From the NCBI RefSeq assembly GCF_900105905.1, contig NZ_FNSV01000005.1:8389501-8453500 (forward strand): a stretch of 64,000 bases of DNA, written 5' to 3'. Shown here piece by piece: positions 16,768 through 27,100 of this stretch. The stretch is from Rhodococcus koreensis (lineage in GTDB: Bacteria; Actinomycetota; Actinomycetes; Mycobacteriales; Mycobacteriaceae). The first letter of the stretch is position 1; the number at the start of each line of letters is the position of its first letter. The position numbers and the translations under genes were made by a program. Below the pieces are notes generated by a model. The model saw only the letters and a list, made by a program, of their open reading frames with translations, did no database searches and was not told the origin of the DNA.

Positions 16768-18954
16768 TCAGCCCTGCGCGAGTGCGCGGTCGGCCAGCGC
16801 GGCGATCACGGGTGAGAGCGCCTGCGCGTGTTCGAGGGTCAGATGGTTGTCGTCGCGGTACACGAGGTCGTTGCCGACGACGACCGGGCAGCGCTCGGCG
16901 GTGCAGAACAGGGTGGTGAGATCGGCGTACCTGCCGCCGCCTGCCGCGGTGGCGGTCGCCTCGGCCGCGACCCCGGCGTCGTTGACCGCGACCGCACGCG
17001 GGGGCGAGCAGGCACTCGCGTCGTCGAGGTGCGCGGACAGGCACGTCGGGACGGTCGACTGCGGATCCGGGACGGGACCGAGGACGAGGACGGCCGCACC
17101 CGTGGCCCGCAGTTCCGTGACCAGCCGCGTCAGGCTGTCGAGCCAGGGCCGGGCATAGACGCTGAAACCGAAATCGGCGCCGTACCGCCGGGACATGCTC
17201 AGCACGACCAACCGGGGCCGCTCGGCCCGCAGCCGGTCGACGATCTCGCCGCGCCACTGCTCGCACTCGGTGTATTCCCGCCCGAGGTAGGGGCTGGTGA
17301 GGGGAAGGTCGAGGAGTGGGCAGGTGACCTTGCCCATCGTCTCCAGCCGCCAATGATGCTGCTCGGAGGCCGCTTCGAACGCCGGGGCCCACATCGCGGC
17401 ATGCGAATCCCCGACCAGCGCCACCGTCGTCGCCGATGTCACGTCACCCGATGCGCACTCGTCCTGCCCCACCTCGAGCCACGACCGCACGCAGCCGTTG
17501 ACGAACACCGCAGGCTTGTCTGCCGGTGCGTCGGCGAGCGGTGGCGACAGATTCGACGGGACCGACTGCAGCCCAGCAGCCGCCGCGACCGCCGCCTGCA
17601 CCTGAGCGGTCATGTCGTTCACCGCCGCGTCACGCGGATCGATTGCGGGAGTGGCCGATTCGACCGGTGCCGAGACGGTGAGGGCTGCTGCGGCGGCGCC
17701 GTGTCCGACCGGGACCGGCCGCGCCACCAGCAGAACCAGTGCCGCACAGACGGCGACGGCGGTGACGGCTCCGCCGAGGACGAGGCTGCGTGAGGCCGAG
17801 AGACGTAGCGGAGCCGCGAAGCGAACCGGGTTCTCGACCAGGGCCAGTGTGAGTCCGGCCAGACCTGCGGACACCATGACCATCGCCAGCCGATCGGTCA
17901 GATCGAGAGAGCGGCCGAGCACGATCGGCGCGAGCAGCAGTACCGGCCAGTGCCAGAGATACCAGGAATAGGACACCCGCCCGACCGCCCGCATCGGCGG
18001 CAGGGACAGGCCCCGGCCGACCCCCAGCCGCGGTGCGGCACAGCCCGCTCCGATCACCAGCACCGTGCCGAGCACCGGCAGCAGCGCGGCGGTGCCGGGG
18101 TAGGGTGTCTTCTCGCCCAGCCGAAGACAGGCGAAGACGATCAGTGCGAGGCCTGCCCAACCGGCGGCCGCGGCGACCGCAGGCGGCAGCCGCCGCCAGT
18201 GCCGAACCGACAGCGCGACCAACCCACCGGCGGCCAGCTCCCAGGCGCGGGCGGGCAGCGAGAAGAACGCCCACGGCGGCAGCGTGCGGGTCCAGTCGAG
18301 CGAGACCGCGAACGACACCGCCGCGACCACCGCGAGGACCACCAGATACGGGGTCGTCGACGGTGCGTGGTCCGGGCCCTGGCGTCGTGTTCTGCGCCGC
18401 ACGAGCCAGGCGACCCCGATGATCAGCGCAGGCCACAGCAGGTAGAACTGCTCTTCGACGCCGAGCGACCAGTAGTGCTGGAACGGTGACGGGGGCGTGT
18501 CCGCGGCCAGGTAGTCGGTGCCGTGCAGCGCCAGTCGGTAGTTGCCGACGTAGAGCGCGCTCGCGATCCCGTCACCGAGGACCGCGCGGGCCTGCAACGG
18601 AGGAAGGAGTAGGGCCGCGCCGATCGCGGTGGCCACCAGCACGACGCACCCGGCGGGCAGCAGTCGCCGGGCACGGGCGCCGTAGAACTCGGCCAGTCCC
18701 ACGCGGCCGGTGGCAGCCACGTCCCGCCACAGCAGCCCGGTGATGAGAAACCCCGAGACGACGAAGAAGATGTCGACACCGGCGAATCCGCCGTCGATCC
18801 CGGGCACACCCGCGTGAAAGAACACCACGGCCAGCACCGCGACGGCCCGCAGACCCTCGATGTCCGTACGGAACACGGTTCCCACGGTCCGGTCACCGGC
18901 CTGAGGGCGGTTACCGGATCGGCCCCGTCGTTCCGAACTGGCGACGGTACTCAC
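16768..18954 (-). CDS. Acyltransferase 3 (OafA-type) with C-terminal SGNH domain
   Basis: A 728-residue membrane O-acyltransferase. Residues about 28-390 form the multi-pass acyltransferase-3 domain: the opening FRTDIEGLRAVAVLAVV, the FFHAG His, and ARRLLPA are typical. The rest is extracytoplasmic and ends in an SGNH hydrolase-like domain: VALVGDSHAAMW holds the GDSH block, and YRDDNHLTLEHA the catalytic Asp-x-x-His. Such proteins O-acetylate cell-surface polysaccharides or lipids. The substrate is unknown and no glycan cluster is nearby. It starts at GTG 18954. Confidence 0.9.
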   Translation of the reverse strand: MSTVASSERRGRSGNRPQAGDRTVGTVFRTDIEGLRAVAVLAVVFFHAGVPGIDGGFAGVDIFFVVSGFLITGLLWRDVAATGRVGLAEFYGARARRLLPAGCVVLVATAIGAALLLPPLQARAVLGDGIASALYVGNYRLALHGTDYLAADTPPSPFQHYWSLGVEEQFYLLWPALIIGVAWLVRRRTRRQGPDHAPSTTPYLVVLAVVAAVSFAVSLDWTRTLPPWAFFSLPARAWELAAGGLVALSVRHWRRLPPAVAAAAGWAGLALIVFACLRLGEKTPYPGTAALLPVLGTVLVIGAGCAAPRLGVGRGLSLPPMRAVGRVSYSWYLWHWPVLLLAPIVLGRSLDLTDRLAMVMVSAGLAGLTLALVENPVRFAAPLRLSASRSLVLGGAVTAVAVCAALVLLVARPVPVGHGAAAAALTVSAPVESATPAIDPRDAAVNDMTAQVQAAVAAAAGLQSVPSNLSPPLADAPADKPAVFVNGCVRSWLEVGQDECASGDVTSATTVALVGDSHAAMWAPAFEAASEQHHWRLETMGKVTCPLLDLPLTSPYLGREYTECEQWRGEIVDRLRAERPRLVVLSMSRRYGADFGFSVYARPWLDSLTRLVTELRATGAAVLVLGPVPDPQSTVPTCLSAHLDDASACSPPRAVAVNDAGVAAEATATAAGGGRYADLTTLFCTAERCPVVVGNDLVYRDDNHLTLEHAQALSPVIAALADRALAQG

Positions 18955-19078
18955 TCGATCAGCGATCTGTCCATGCGACGAGCCCCTTCAGCTGCAGCAC
19001 TGGCCTCATGATGACAGCGGTGCCGCAGTTTTCCCGAAAGGCACGCCGTACCAGGGCAGAGCACAATCGGGCGAACAC

Positions 19079-19405
19079 TCACACGTGCACGACGACCGAC
19101 CCGTCGCGGACCGACGCGGGGTACGTGCGGACCGAGCCCACACCCTCGGATCCGCATGCGCCCGTGTCGAAGGCGAACGCGTACTGGTGGAGCGGGCACG
19201 TCACGCCGGTGGCGTCGATCTGCCCGTCGGCGAGGGGACCACCCTTGTGCGGGCACACCGCATCCATCGCCCGAACGGTGCCGTCCGACAGCAGGAATAC
19301 GGCCACCTGACGGTTCTGCACGACGTACGTCCGGCCTTCGCCCGGTGTCAGGTCGCTGACCGGTCCCACCGCGACCTCGGCGGGACCCTCGATCAGGGCG
19401 GTCAT
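19079..19405 (-). CDS. nirD: Nitrite reductase [NAD(P)H] small subunit NirD
   Basis: A 108-residue Rieske-fold subunit of assimilatory NADH nitrite reductase. Both cluster-ligand pairs of a true Rieske centre are present: CPHKGGPL and CPLHQYAF (about residues 50-75). It therefore probably binds a 2Fe-2S cluster; some enterobacterial NirD proteins lack these ligands. The ATG at 19405 overlaps the nirB stop (ATGA), so the two are translationally coupled. It is the last gene of the nirBD unit. Confidence 0.92.
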   Translation of the reverse strand: MTALIEGPAEVAVGPVSDLTPGEGRTYVVQNRQVAVFLLSDGTVRAMDAVCPHKGGPLADGQIDATGVTCPLHQYAFAFDTGACGSEGVGSVRTYPASVRDGSVVVHV

Positions 19406-21897
19406 CGGACCGGCACCTGGGGGAGCGGCAGCAGCGGCAGCGAGGGAGCGAACTGTGCGGGCGATTTCGGCGCGCTGCGCTCCTTCCAGGGATCCCGGTA
19501 GCCGTCCACCGCCGTCTGGATCCGCTCGTCCAATCCGGTCACGATGTCCTCCTCGTCTCGGACCAGTAGCGCCTGAAGATGTTCGAGTCCTACCCGCGGC
19601 ACGAAGTCGTACGTGCGTTCGAGCCATTTCGCGTTCTCGCGGTAGTACTGGATGAACCGCCCGCCGAGTTCCACTACGGCGTCCGGTGATTCGACCGTGG
19701 CCAGCAGGTCGCCCTTGCGGATATGCGCTCCGGCGGCGCCGCCGACGTAGATTTCCCATCGATCGTCGCCGACCGCGACCACACCGAAGTCCTTGCACAG
19801 GGCCTCCGAGCAGTTCCGTGGGCATCCGGCGACCGCGAGTTTCAGCTTCGCGGGCGTCTCCAGGCCCTGGAACCGCTCCTCGAGAGCGATGCCGAGGCTC
19901 GTCGAATCGCCGAGACCGTAGCGGCAGAAGTCGGTTCCGACGCACGTCTTCACCGTGCGCATGCTCTTGCCGTAGGCGAACCCGGACGGCATGTCGAGGT
20001 CACCCCACACCTTGGGGAGATCCTCCTTCTTGATGCCGAGCAGGTCGATGCGCTGCCCGCCGGTGACCTTCACGAGCGGCACGCCGTACTTGTCCGCCAC
20101 GTCGGCGATCTTGCGGAGTTGCTCCGGCGTGGTGACACCGCCCTTCATCTGCGGGACCACCGAGAACGTGCCGTCGCGCTGAATATTGGCGTGCACGCGG
20201 TCGTTGATGAACAGCGCGCCGCGCTCGTCCACCCAGTCGGGACCCCAGATGGTGCGAAGCAGCGAGGCCAGGGGCATCTTCGCGGACGCGTCCTCCTTCG
20301 CGTCCACCGCGAGCTCGACGAACACCTGTGACACGGCGCGGAGATCGCGTTCCCGGATGGTCGCGATGAGTTCGGGCTTCGTCATCGGAATGCAGGGCAC
20401 GTACCAGTCGGCGGAGGGGTCGGCTTCGAGTTCGCCGCCTGCGGCGCAGGCCACGATGTCGGCGACGAGTCCCTTGCACGAGCCGCAGCCCTTGCCTGCC
20501 CGGGTCTGGGCGCAGACGTCGGTGAGCGTCTTGGCGCCGGAATGGACGCACGCCACCAGATCGCCCTTGCTCACGCCGTTGCAGTTGCACACCTGCAGGT
20601 CGTCGGGGAGGTCGGCGACACTCGTCGCGGCGCTCGGGGCTCCGACGTCGAAGAGCATGCCGATCCGCTCCTCGGGCAGCGGAACCTTGCCGTCGAACGC
20701 CTGCGTGAGGAAACCCGCCTTGCTGATGTCGCCCATCAGCGTGGCGCCGATCAGCTTGCCGTCGCGGACGACGAGGCTCTTGTACGTGCCGCTGCGCGGT
20801 TCGTAGTACTGGATGAACTCGTCGTCCGCCGTCTCGGGTCCCTTGACGCCCATCGCGGCCACGTCGACACCGGCGACCTTCAGTTTCGTAGTGGTGCGTG
20901 TACCGACGTACGCCGCTTCGGGATTGGAGCCGGTGAGGACTTCGGCGAGGATGACCGACTGCTCCCACACCGGGGCGACGAGGCCGTAGGTCTCCCCACG
21001 GTGCTGTGCGCACTCGCCGACGGCGTACACGGAACCCTCGTCCTCGCAGCGCATCTGGTCGTCCACCACGACGCCGCGTTCGACCACCAGCCCGGCGGCC
21101 CGCGCGAGTTCGGTGTTGGGCCGGATTCCGGCGGTGACGACGACCATGTCGGCGGCCAGGGTGGAGCCGTCGACGAACGACACCCCGGTCACCAGGCCCG
21201 CCTCGTCGCGCAGCACGGCGGTGGTCCGCATCGAGGTGTGGACGCCGACGCCGAGTTTCTCGATCTCGGCGCGCAGGACGCTGCCGCCGCGTTCGTCGAG
21301 CTGCTGGTTCATCAGGTGCCCCGGGGAGTGCACGACGTTGACGGTGAGGCCCTGGGTGCGCAGCCCGTACGCGGCCTCGAGGCCGAGCAGACCGCCGCCG
21401 ATGACCACCGCGGACACGTCGTCGCGGGCCTGCGCCATCTGCAGCATGCCGTTGGTGTCGGCGATGTTCCGGAATCCGAACACCCCGCGGGCCAGGCGCC
21501 CGTCGTGCTCCCGCAGTCCGTCCATGTTGGGGAAGAACGTATTGCTTCCCGTGGCGATGATGAGCACGTCGTAGTCGACGACGCGGCCGCTCTCGCACGT
21601 CACGGTCTTCGCGAACCGGTCGAGCGCCAGCGCGCGGTCGCCGGCGTGGAGTTTGACGCCGTTGGCGGTGTACCAGCCCATCGGGTTGAGGATCAGGTCC
21701 TCGTCGTCGACAGCCGCCTCCCCGGACAGCACGTGCGAGAGCATGATGCGGTTGTAGTTGCCGTAGGGCTCGTCGCCGATCATGGTGATCTCGAAACGCT
21801 CACGCCCGCCACGGTTGAGGATCTCCTCGACGGTGCGTGCGCCGGCCATACCGTTGCCGACGACCAGCAGCTTGCTCGAACTCGGTGTGTGGGCCAT
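19402..21897 (-). CDS. nirB: Nitrite reductase [NAD(P)H] large subunit NirB
   Basis: NirB reduces nitrite to ammonium with electrons from NAD(P)H through FAD, Fe-S and sirohaem. It has 831 residues, the normal length. The order is: N-terminal FAD/NAD domain (LLVVGNGMAGARTVEEIL; second nucleotide motif VVIGGGLLGLEAAYGL), a BFD-like 2Fe-2S block (VCNCNGVSKGDL and KGCGSCKG), and a sirohaem/4Fe-4S domain with cysteines in TCVGTDFCRYG and AGCPRNCSEALC. Start ATG 21897 is preceded by a short gap holding an inverted repeat that may be the nitrogen-control operator. The nitrate reductase and transporter are not in this window. Confidence 0.95.
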   Translation of the reverse strand: MAHTPSSSKLLVVGNGMAGARTVEEILNRGGRERFEITMIGDEPYGNYNRIMLSHVLSGEAAVDDEDLILNPMGWYTANGVKLHAGDRALALDRFAKTVTCESGRVVDYDVLIIATGSNTFFPNMDGLREHDGRLARGVFGFRNIADTNGMLQMAQARDDVSAVVIGGGLLGLEAAYGLRTQGLTVNVVHSPGHLMNQQLDERGGSVLRAEIEKLGVGVHTSMRTTAVLRDEAGLVTGVSFVDGSTLAADMVVVTAGIRPNTELARAAGLVVERGVVVDDQMRCEDEGSVYAVGECAQHRGETYGLVAPVWEQSVILAEVLTGSNPEAAYVGTRTTTKLKVAGVDVAAMGVKGPETADDEFIQYYEPRSGTYKSLVVRDGKLIGATLMGDISKAGFLTQAFDGKVPLPEERIGMLFDVGAPSAATSVADLPDDLQVCNCNGVSKGDLVACVHSGAKTLTDVCAQTRAGKGCGSCKGLVADIVACAAGGELEADPSADWYVPCIPMTKPELIATIRERDLRAVSQVFVELAVDAKEDASAKMPLASLLRTIWGPDWVDERGALFINDRVHANIQRDGTFSVVPQMKGGVTTPEQLRKIADVADKYGVPLVKVTGGQRIDLLGIKKEDLPKVWGDLDMPSGFAYGKSMRTVKTCVGTDFCRYGLGDSTSLGIALEERFQGLETPAKLKLAVAGCPRNCSEALCKDFGVVAVGDDRWEIYVGGAAGAHIRKGDLLATVESPDAVVELGGRFIQYYRENAKWLERTYDFVPRVGLEHLQALLVRDEEDIVTGLDERIQTAVDGYRDPWKERSAPKSPAQFAPSLPLLPLPQVPVR

Positions 21898-21923
21898 GCA
21901 CAGAGGCTGCGCCCCGGGAGTGT

Positions 21924-21947
21924 CGTAACGGCTGCGCGCACGTTACG
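21924..21947. promoter_or_regulatory. Inverted repeat upstream of nirB (candidate operator)
   Basis: CGTAACG (21924-21930) and CGTTACG (21941-21947) are perfect reverse complements with a 10-base spacer, 27 bases upstream of the nirB ATG. GlnR and the nitrate regulator NnaR of actinobacteria bind AC/GT-rich half-sites of this general kind upstream of nir genes. The exact spacing does not match the GlnR consensus I remember, so the regulator is open. Confidence 0.4.
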
Positions 21948-21987
21948 TGGGAATCAGGAACACCTCACAGTCCTCCGGGAAGGCGTG

Positions 21988-23139
21988 TCAGGCGGGTGCG
22001 TGGTCGCGGGGCATGAGCAGCGGGGCCAGCACGGCGAGCAGCACGGCGGGCAGAAGGAAGCCGGCCGCAGGCGACACGGAATACACCGGGGTGAGGGTGA
22101 TCGGGGCGAGCGCGTTGCCCATGAATCGCAGCGCCTGCACGACGGACACCGCGCCGCCCCGGTTCGGGCCCGGCGACCCGAGCACGGCGGCGTTGACCCC
22201 GACCAGGATGAACTGACCGGCGACCCCGGCCGCGAACCACGCCACGGCCACGACTGCGAGGAGGGACACGGTCCCGGCGGCCGCGACGAGAATCGCCCCG
22301 CCGAACGCGCCGATCAGTACGGCCGCCCGGGCCCCGATCTTGTCGATGACACCGCCGACGAGACGTGCGGTGAGGATGCCGGCCACGCCGAACCCGGTGA
22401 GCAGCAGCCCGCGCTGGGTCGGGCTCAGCCCGAAGACGTCCTCGGCGCGGAACGCGACCAGGAAGCTCAGCCCACCGAGCGCGCCCCACCCGAGGAGTGC
22501 GACCACCCCGATTCTCAGCACCGACGGGGTGAGGGCGTCGCGCAGTCGCGGGCGCGGCGCCCCCGGCTCGGCGGGAGCGCTGTCGGGAACGCCGACCATC
22601 CCCAGCACCGCGGCCACGAGGGCGATGACGAGGAACGCGAGACGCCAGTCGACCTCCGCCGCGAGCCCACCAACCAGCGGCGCGCTCGACTGTCCCGCAG
22701 CCTGGAAGGCGCCGAAGATCCCCAGCGCCCGGCCGAGATGCTTCTTCGGGGTCGAGGCGGCGAGCGCCGCCAGCAGCAGGGGCGTCGTGAACGAGTTCGA
22801 ACACCCCTGGAGCACGCGGGCACCGAGGAAGAGCGGCAGCGTCGGCGCCACGAAACAGGCCAGCGACGACAGCAGGTAGACGCCGTACGCGATCCGCACG
22901 GTCCGCATCTGTCCCCACCGGGCGCCCAGCGTGCCCGACACCAGCATCAGCAACGCGAACGGCAGCAGGTACGCCGTCAGCGACCCGGCCGCGGCGGATG
23001 CACTCACGCCGAGGTCGTCACCGATCTCGGGAAGGATAGAGGCGACCACCCCGCCGCCGAACGGGCCGAGGAAACCGCCGGCGTAGAGCGCCGTGCGCTG
23101 GAGCGAGGAACGAAGCGACTCGGACGAGTTCTTCGTCAC
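21988..23139 (-). CDS. MFS transporter (drug/efflux type)
   Basis: A 383-residue major facilitator protein with about 12 hydrophobic helices. The motif-A-like loop is GTLGARWGQMRTVRIAYG (about residues 66-84) and a second half-repeat loop is VGGVIDKIGARAAVLIG. These suggest a DHA-type exporter rather than a nitrate carrier, which would show NarK nitrate signatures that I do not see. It starts at GTG 23139, overlapping the stop of the PAC2 gene by 4 bases (GTGA), so the two are coupled. The substrate is unknown. Confidence 0.85.
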   Translation of the reverse strand: MTKNSSESLRSSLQRTALYAGGFLGPFGGGVVASILPEIGDDLGVSASAAAGSLTAYLLPFALLMLVSGTLGARWGQMRTVRIAYGVYLLSSLACFVAPTLPLFLGARVLQGCSNSFTTPLLLAALAASTPKKHLGRALGIFGAFQAAGQSSAPLVGGLAAEVDWRLAFLVIALVAAVLGMVGVPDSAPAEPGAPRPRLRDALTPSVLRIGVVALLGWGALGGLSFLVAFRAEDVFGLSPTQRGLLLTGFGVAGILTARLVGGVIDKIGARAAVLIGAFGGAILVAAAGTVSLLAVVAVAWFAAGVAGQFILVGVNAAVLGSPGPNRGGAVSVVQALRFMGNALAPITLTPVYSVSPAAGFLLPAVLLAVLAPLLMPRDHAPA

Positions 23140-24101
23140 AGCCCGAAGCTGCCGGGCCCACGCCTGCGGAGATACCGCTCGAACTCGGCCGCCAGCGCAT
23201 CACCGTCGATCTTCGAGATGGCCTCGGAGATGTCGGTCTCGGCGTCGCCGCGCTCCTCGAGGGAGCGGACGTAGTCGCCGATCTCCTCGTCGTCTGCGGT
23301 CATCTCGGTGACGGCTTCCTGCCAGTCGTCGGCCTGCGACGGGAGTTCCCCGAGCGGCACCTCGATGTCCAGGACGTCCTCGACGCGCTGCAGCAGAGCC
23401 ACCGTCGCCTTGGGGTTCGGCGGCTGGGACACGTAATGGGGCACGGCCGCCCAGAACGACACCGCAGGCACACCGGCCCGGACGCACGCGTCCTGCAGCA
23501 CCCCGGTGATCCCGGTCGGCCCCTCGTAGCGGGTCTGCTCGAGCTTGAACCGCTCGGCGGCCTCGCTGCTGTACGCGCTGCCCGTCACCGGGACCGGCCG
23601 CGTGTGCGGGGTGTCCGCGAGCAGTGCCCCGAGGATCACCACGGTGTTGATCTGCAGTTGATCGATCAGCTCGAGGAGGTCCTCGCAGAAGCTGCGCCAG
23701 CGCATGTTCGGTTCGATTCCGCGCAGCAGCACCACGTCGCGGTCACTGCCAGGAGGCGAGCACACCGACAGCCGGGTGGCCGGCCACACGATCTCCCGGG
23801 TGACCCCGTCGACCTGCCGGACCGTGGGGCGATTGACCTGGTAGTCGTAGTATTCCTCGGAGTCCAGCTCGGCCAGCGGCTGGGCGTCCCAGGTCAGTTC
23901 GAGGTGCTCGACGGCTCCGCTCGCGGCGTCGCCGGCGTCGTTCCAGCCCTCGAAGGCGGCGACGAGAACAGGGTCACGAAGTACGGGCACGCCAGTGTCG
24001 GTGGCACCGTCGTCGGCGCTGTCGGTGGCACCGTCGTCGGCGGTGTCGGGGGTGTCGTCGTCGGGGCCCGCAGGCGTGACGGGGAACTCACTGGAACTCA
24101 C
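23136..24101 (-). CDS. PAC2 family protein
   Basis: A 321-residue protein of the PAC2 family, named after a eukaryotic proteasome-assembly chaperone. Domain features include VLVAAFEGWNDAGDAASGAV (about residues 46-65) and NTVVILGALLADTPHTRPVP. The bacterial function is not established; its presence near Pup-proteasome genes in mycolata is noted but does not prove a link. The first 40 residues form an acidic low-complexity tail encoded partly by a 24-base tandem repeat. GTG 24101 is preceded by TAGGCT at leaderless spacing. It is divergent from metH. Confidence 0.85.
   Translation of the reverse strand: MSSSEFPVTPAGPDDDTPDTADDGATDSADDGATDTGVPVLRDPVLVAAFEGWNDAGDAASGAVEHLELTWDAQPLAELDSEEYYDYQVNRPTVRQVDGVTREIVWPATRLSVCSPPGSDRDVVLLRGIEPNMRWRSFCEDLLELIDQLQINTVVILGALLADTPHTRPVPVTGSAYSSEAAERFKLEQTRYEGPTGITGVLQDACVRAGVPAVSFWAAVPHYVSQPPNPKATVALLQRVEDVLDIEVPLGELPSQADDWQEAVTEMTADDEEIGDYVRSLEERGDAETDISEAISKIDGDALAAEFERYLRRRGPGSFGL
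23997..24042. repeat. 24-base tandem repeat in the PAC2 N-terminal coding region
   Basis: Two 22-base identical copies (23997-24018 and 24021-24042) lie 24 bases apart in frame, encoding two copies of an ADDGATD-type acidic unit. Copy number could vary between strains. Confidence 0.8.
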
Positions 24102-24107
24102 CCACCC

Positions 24108-24113
24108 AGCCTA
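24108..24113 (-). promoter_or_regulatory. Putative -10 hexamer of the PAC2-MFS unit
   Basis: TAGGCT on the minus strand is followed by 6 bases and the GTG at 24101. Only 26 bases separate it from the metH -10 on the other strand. Confidence 0.5.
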
Positions 24114-24139
24114 CGGCCAGCGTTGGTTCCCCCGCCCAC

Positions 24140-24145
24140 TAGTCT
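24140..24145 (+). promoter_or_regulatory. Putative -10 hexamer of metH (leaderless)
   Basis: TAGTCT ends 7 bases before the metH ATG at 24153, with no ribosome-binding site between. Confidence 0.5.
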
Positions 24146-24152
24146 GGACGGC

Positions 24153-27100
24153 ATGTCTGCGCCATTTCACTCTGCCCTGCTCGATGCGTTGAACCAGCGC
24201 GTTGTCATCGGCGACGGAGCCATGGGCACCATGTTGCAGGCCGCGGACCTCACGCTCGACGACTTCCTCGGGCTCGAAGGCTGCAACGAAATCCTCAACG
24301 ACACCCGCCCTGACGTGCTGAAAGAGATCCACCGCGCGTACTTCGAGGCCGGGGCCGACGCCGTCGAGACCAACACGTTCGGGTGCAACCTCCCCAACCT
24401 CGCCGATTACGACATTTCGGACCGTATCCGGGAACTGGCCGAGAAGGGCACCCGGTTGGCGCGTGAGGTCGCCGACGAGATGGGGCCGGGACGCGACGGC
24501 ATGGGCCGCTTCGTCCTCGGCTCGATGGGGCCCGGAACCAAGCTGCCGACGCTCGGCCACGCGCCGTTCGCGATCCTGCGCGACGCCTACGCCGAGGCCG
24601 CGATGGGCATGATCGACGGGGGCGCCGACGCGATCCTCGTCGAGACCTGCCAGGACCTGCTGCAGGTGAAGGCGGCGATCCTGGGCAGTCAGCGGGCGAT
24701 GGAGACGCTGGGGTCGCGGCTGCCGATCATCACCCACGTCACGGTCGAGACCACCGGCACGATGCTGCTCGGCAGTGAGATCGGTGCCGCGCTGACCGCG
24801 CTCGAACCGCTCGGTATCGACATGATCGGGCTCAACTGCGCGACCGGTCCCGCCGAGATGAGCGAACATCTCCGCCACCTGTCCAAGTACAGTTCGCTCC
24901 CCGTATCGGTGATGCCCAACGCCGGACTGCCGCAGCTCGGCCCGAAGGGTGCCGAGTACCCGCTCACCGCGGAGGAACTCGCCGAGGCGCTCAGCGGCTT
25001 CGTCACCGAGTTCGGTCTCGGTCTGGTCGGCGGCTGCTGCGGCACCACCCCGGAGCACATCCGGCAGGTGGCCGAGGCGGTCCGCCTCGTCGAGAAGGCC
25101 GCGCGCAACCCGGTGCACGAGTCGGGGACGTCGTCGCTGTACACGGCGGTGCCGTTCGAGCAGGACGCCAGCATCCTGATGATCGGCGAGCGCACGAACT
25201 CCAACGGCTCCAAGGCATTTCGTGAGGCGATGATCGCCGAGGACTACCAGAAGTGCCTCGACATCGCGAAGGATCAGACCCGCGACGGCGCCCACATGCT
25301 CGACCTCAACGTCGACTACGTCGGACGTGATGGCGCCGCCGACATGGCCGCCCTCGCGAGCCGGTTCGCGACGTCGTCGACGCTGCCGATCATGCTCGAC
25401 TCCACCGAGCCCGCGGTCCTGCAGGCCGGTCTCGAACACCTCGGCGGCCGGTGCGCCGTCAACTCCGTCAACTACGAGGACGGCGACGGACCGGACTCGC
25501 GGTTCCAGAAGATCATGCGGCTCGTCAAGGAACACGGCGCCGCCGTCGTCGCGCTGACCATCGACGAGGAGGGCCAGGCGCGCACCGCCGAGCACAAGGT
25601 CCGCATCGCCGAGCGCCTGCTCGACGACATCACCGTGAACTGGGGCCTCGACGAGTCCGACATCATCATCGACGCGCTGACCTTCCCGATCTCCACTGGT
25701 CAGGAAGAGGTCCGCCGCGACGGCATCGAGACGATCGAGGCGATCCGCGAACTGAAGAAGCGGCACCCGCGGGTGCACTTCACCCTCGGCGTGTCCAACA
25801 TCTCGTTCGGTCTCAACCCGGCCGCCCGTCAGGTCCTGAACTCGGTGTTCCTGCACGAGTGCACCGAGGCCGGCCTCGACACGGCCATCGTGCACGCGTC
25901 GAAGATCCTGCCGATGGCACGGATCCCCGACGAACAGCGCGAAACGGCCCTCGACCTGGTCTACGACCGCCGGCGCGAGGGCTACGACCCGCTGCAGAAG
26001 TTGATGGAGCTGTTCGAGGGCGTCTCCGCGGCGTCGGCACGCGAATCCCGCGCCCAGGAACTGGCGGCGCTGCCGCTGTTCGAGCGGCTGGAACGGCGCA
26101 TCGTCGATGGTGAGCGCAATGGCCTCGACGACGACCTCACCGCGGCGATGGAAGAGAAGCCGCCGCTCGCGATCATCAACGAGACCCTGCTGTCCGGCAT
26201 GAAGACCGTCGGCGAACTCTTCGGGTCCGGGCAGATGCAGTTGCCGTTCGTGCTGCAGTCCGCCGAGGTGATGAAGGCGGCCGTGGCGTACCTCGAACCC
26301 CACATGGAGGCCACCGACGAGGACGGCAAGGGCCGCATCGTCATCGCCACCGTGAAGGGCGACGTCCACGACATCGGCAAGAACCTCGTCGACATCATCC
26401 TCAGCAACAACGGGTACGACGTGGTGAACCTCGGCATCAAGCAGCCGATCGCGACGATCCTCGACGCGGCGATCGAGCAGAAGGCCGACGTCATCGGCAT
26501 GTCCGGTCTGCTCGTGAAGTCGACCGTGGTGATGAAGGACAACCTGCAGGAACTCAACGCCAAGGGAGTCGCGGAGAAGTTCCCCGTCCTCCTCGGCGGT
26601 GCTGCGCTGACCCGCTCGTACGTGGAGAACGATCTGGCCGAGGTGTACGAGGGCGACGTCAGCTACGCGCGCGACGCATTCGAGGGCCTGCACAGGATGG
26701 ACGAGATCATGGCCGTCAAACGCGGCGGCGGACCCGACCCGGACAGCCCGGAAGCGATCGCCGCCCGGGAGAAGGCGGCCGAGCGCAAGGCGCGCCACGA
26801 ACGGTCCAAGCGGATCGCGGAGAAGCGTAAGGCCGCCGAGACCCCGGTCGAGGTGCCGGAACGGTCCGACGTTGCCACCGACATCGTCGTCCCGAGCCCG
26901 CCGTTCTGGGGCAACCGGATCGTGAAGGGTGTCTCGCTGTCCGACTACGCCGGACTGCTGGACGAGCGCGCCCTGTTCCTCGGGCAGTGGGGCCTGCGCG
27001 GGCAGCGTTCCGGCGACGGTCCCACCTACGAGGAATTGGTGGAGACGGAGGGCCGCCCGCGCCTGCGGTACTGGCTCGACCGGCTGAGCACCGAGGGAAT

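Noticed and set aside
24102..24152. Possible cobalamin riboswitch upstream of metH
   Set aside because: The gap is only 51 bases, too short for the B12 aptamer, and no B12-box was seen there or before cobL.
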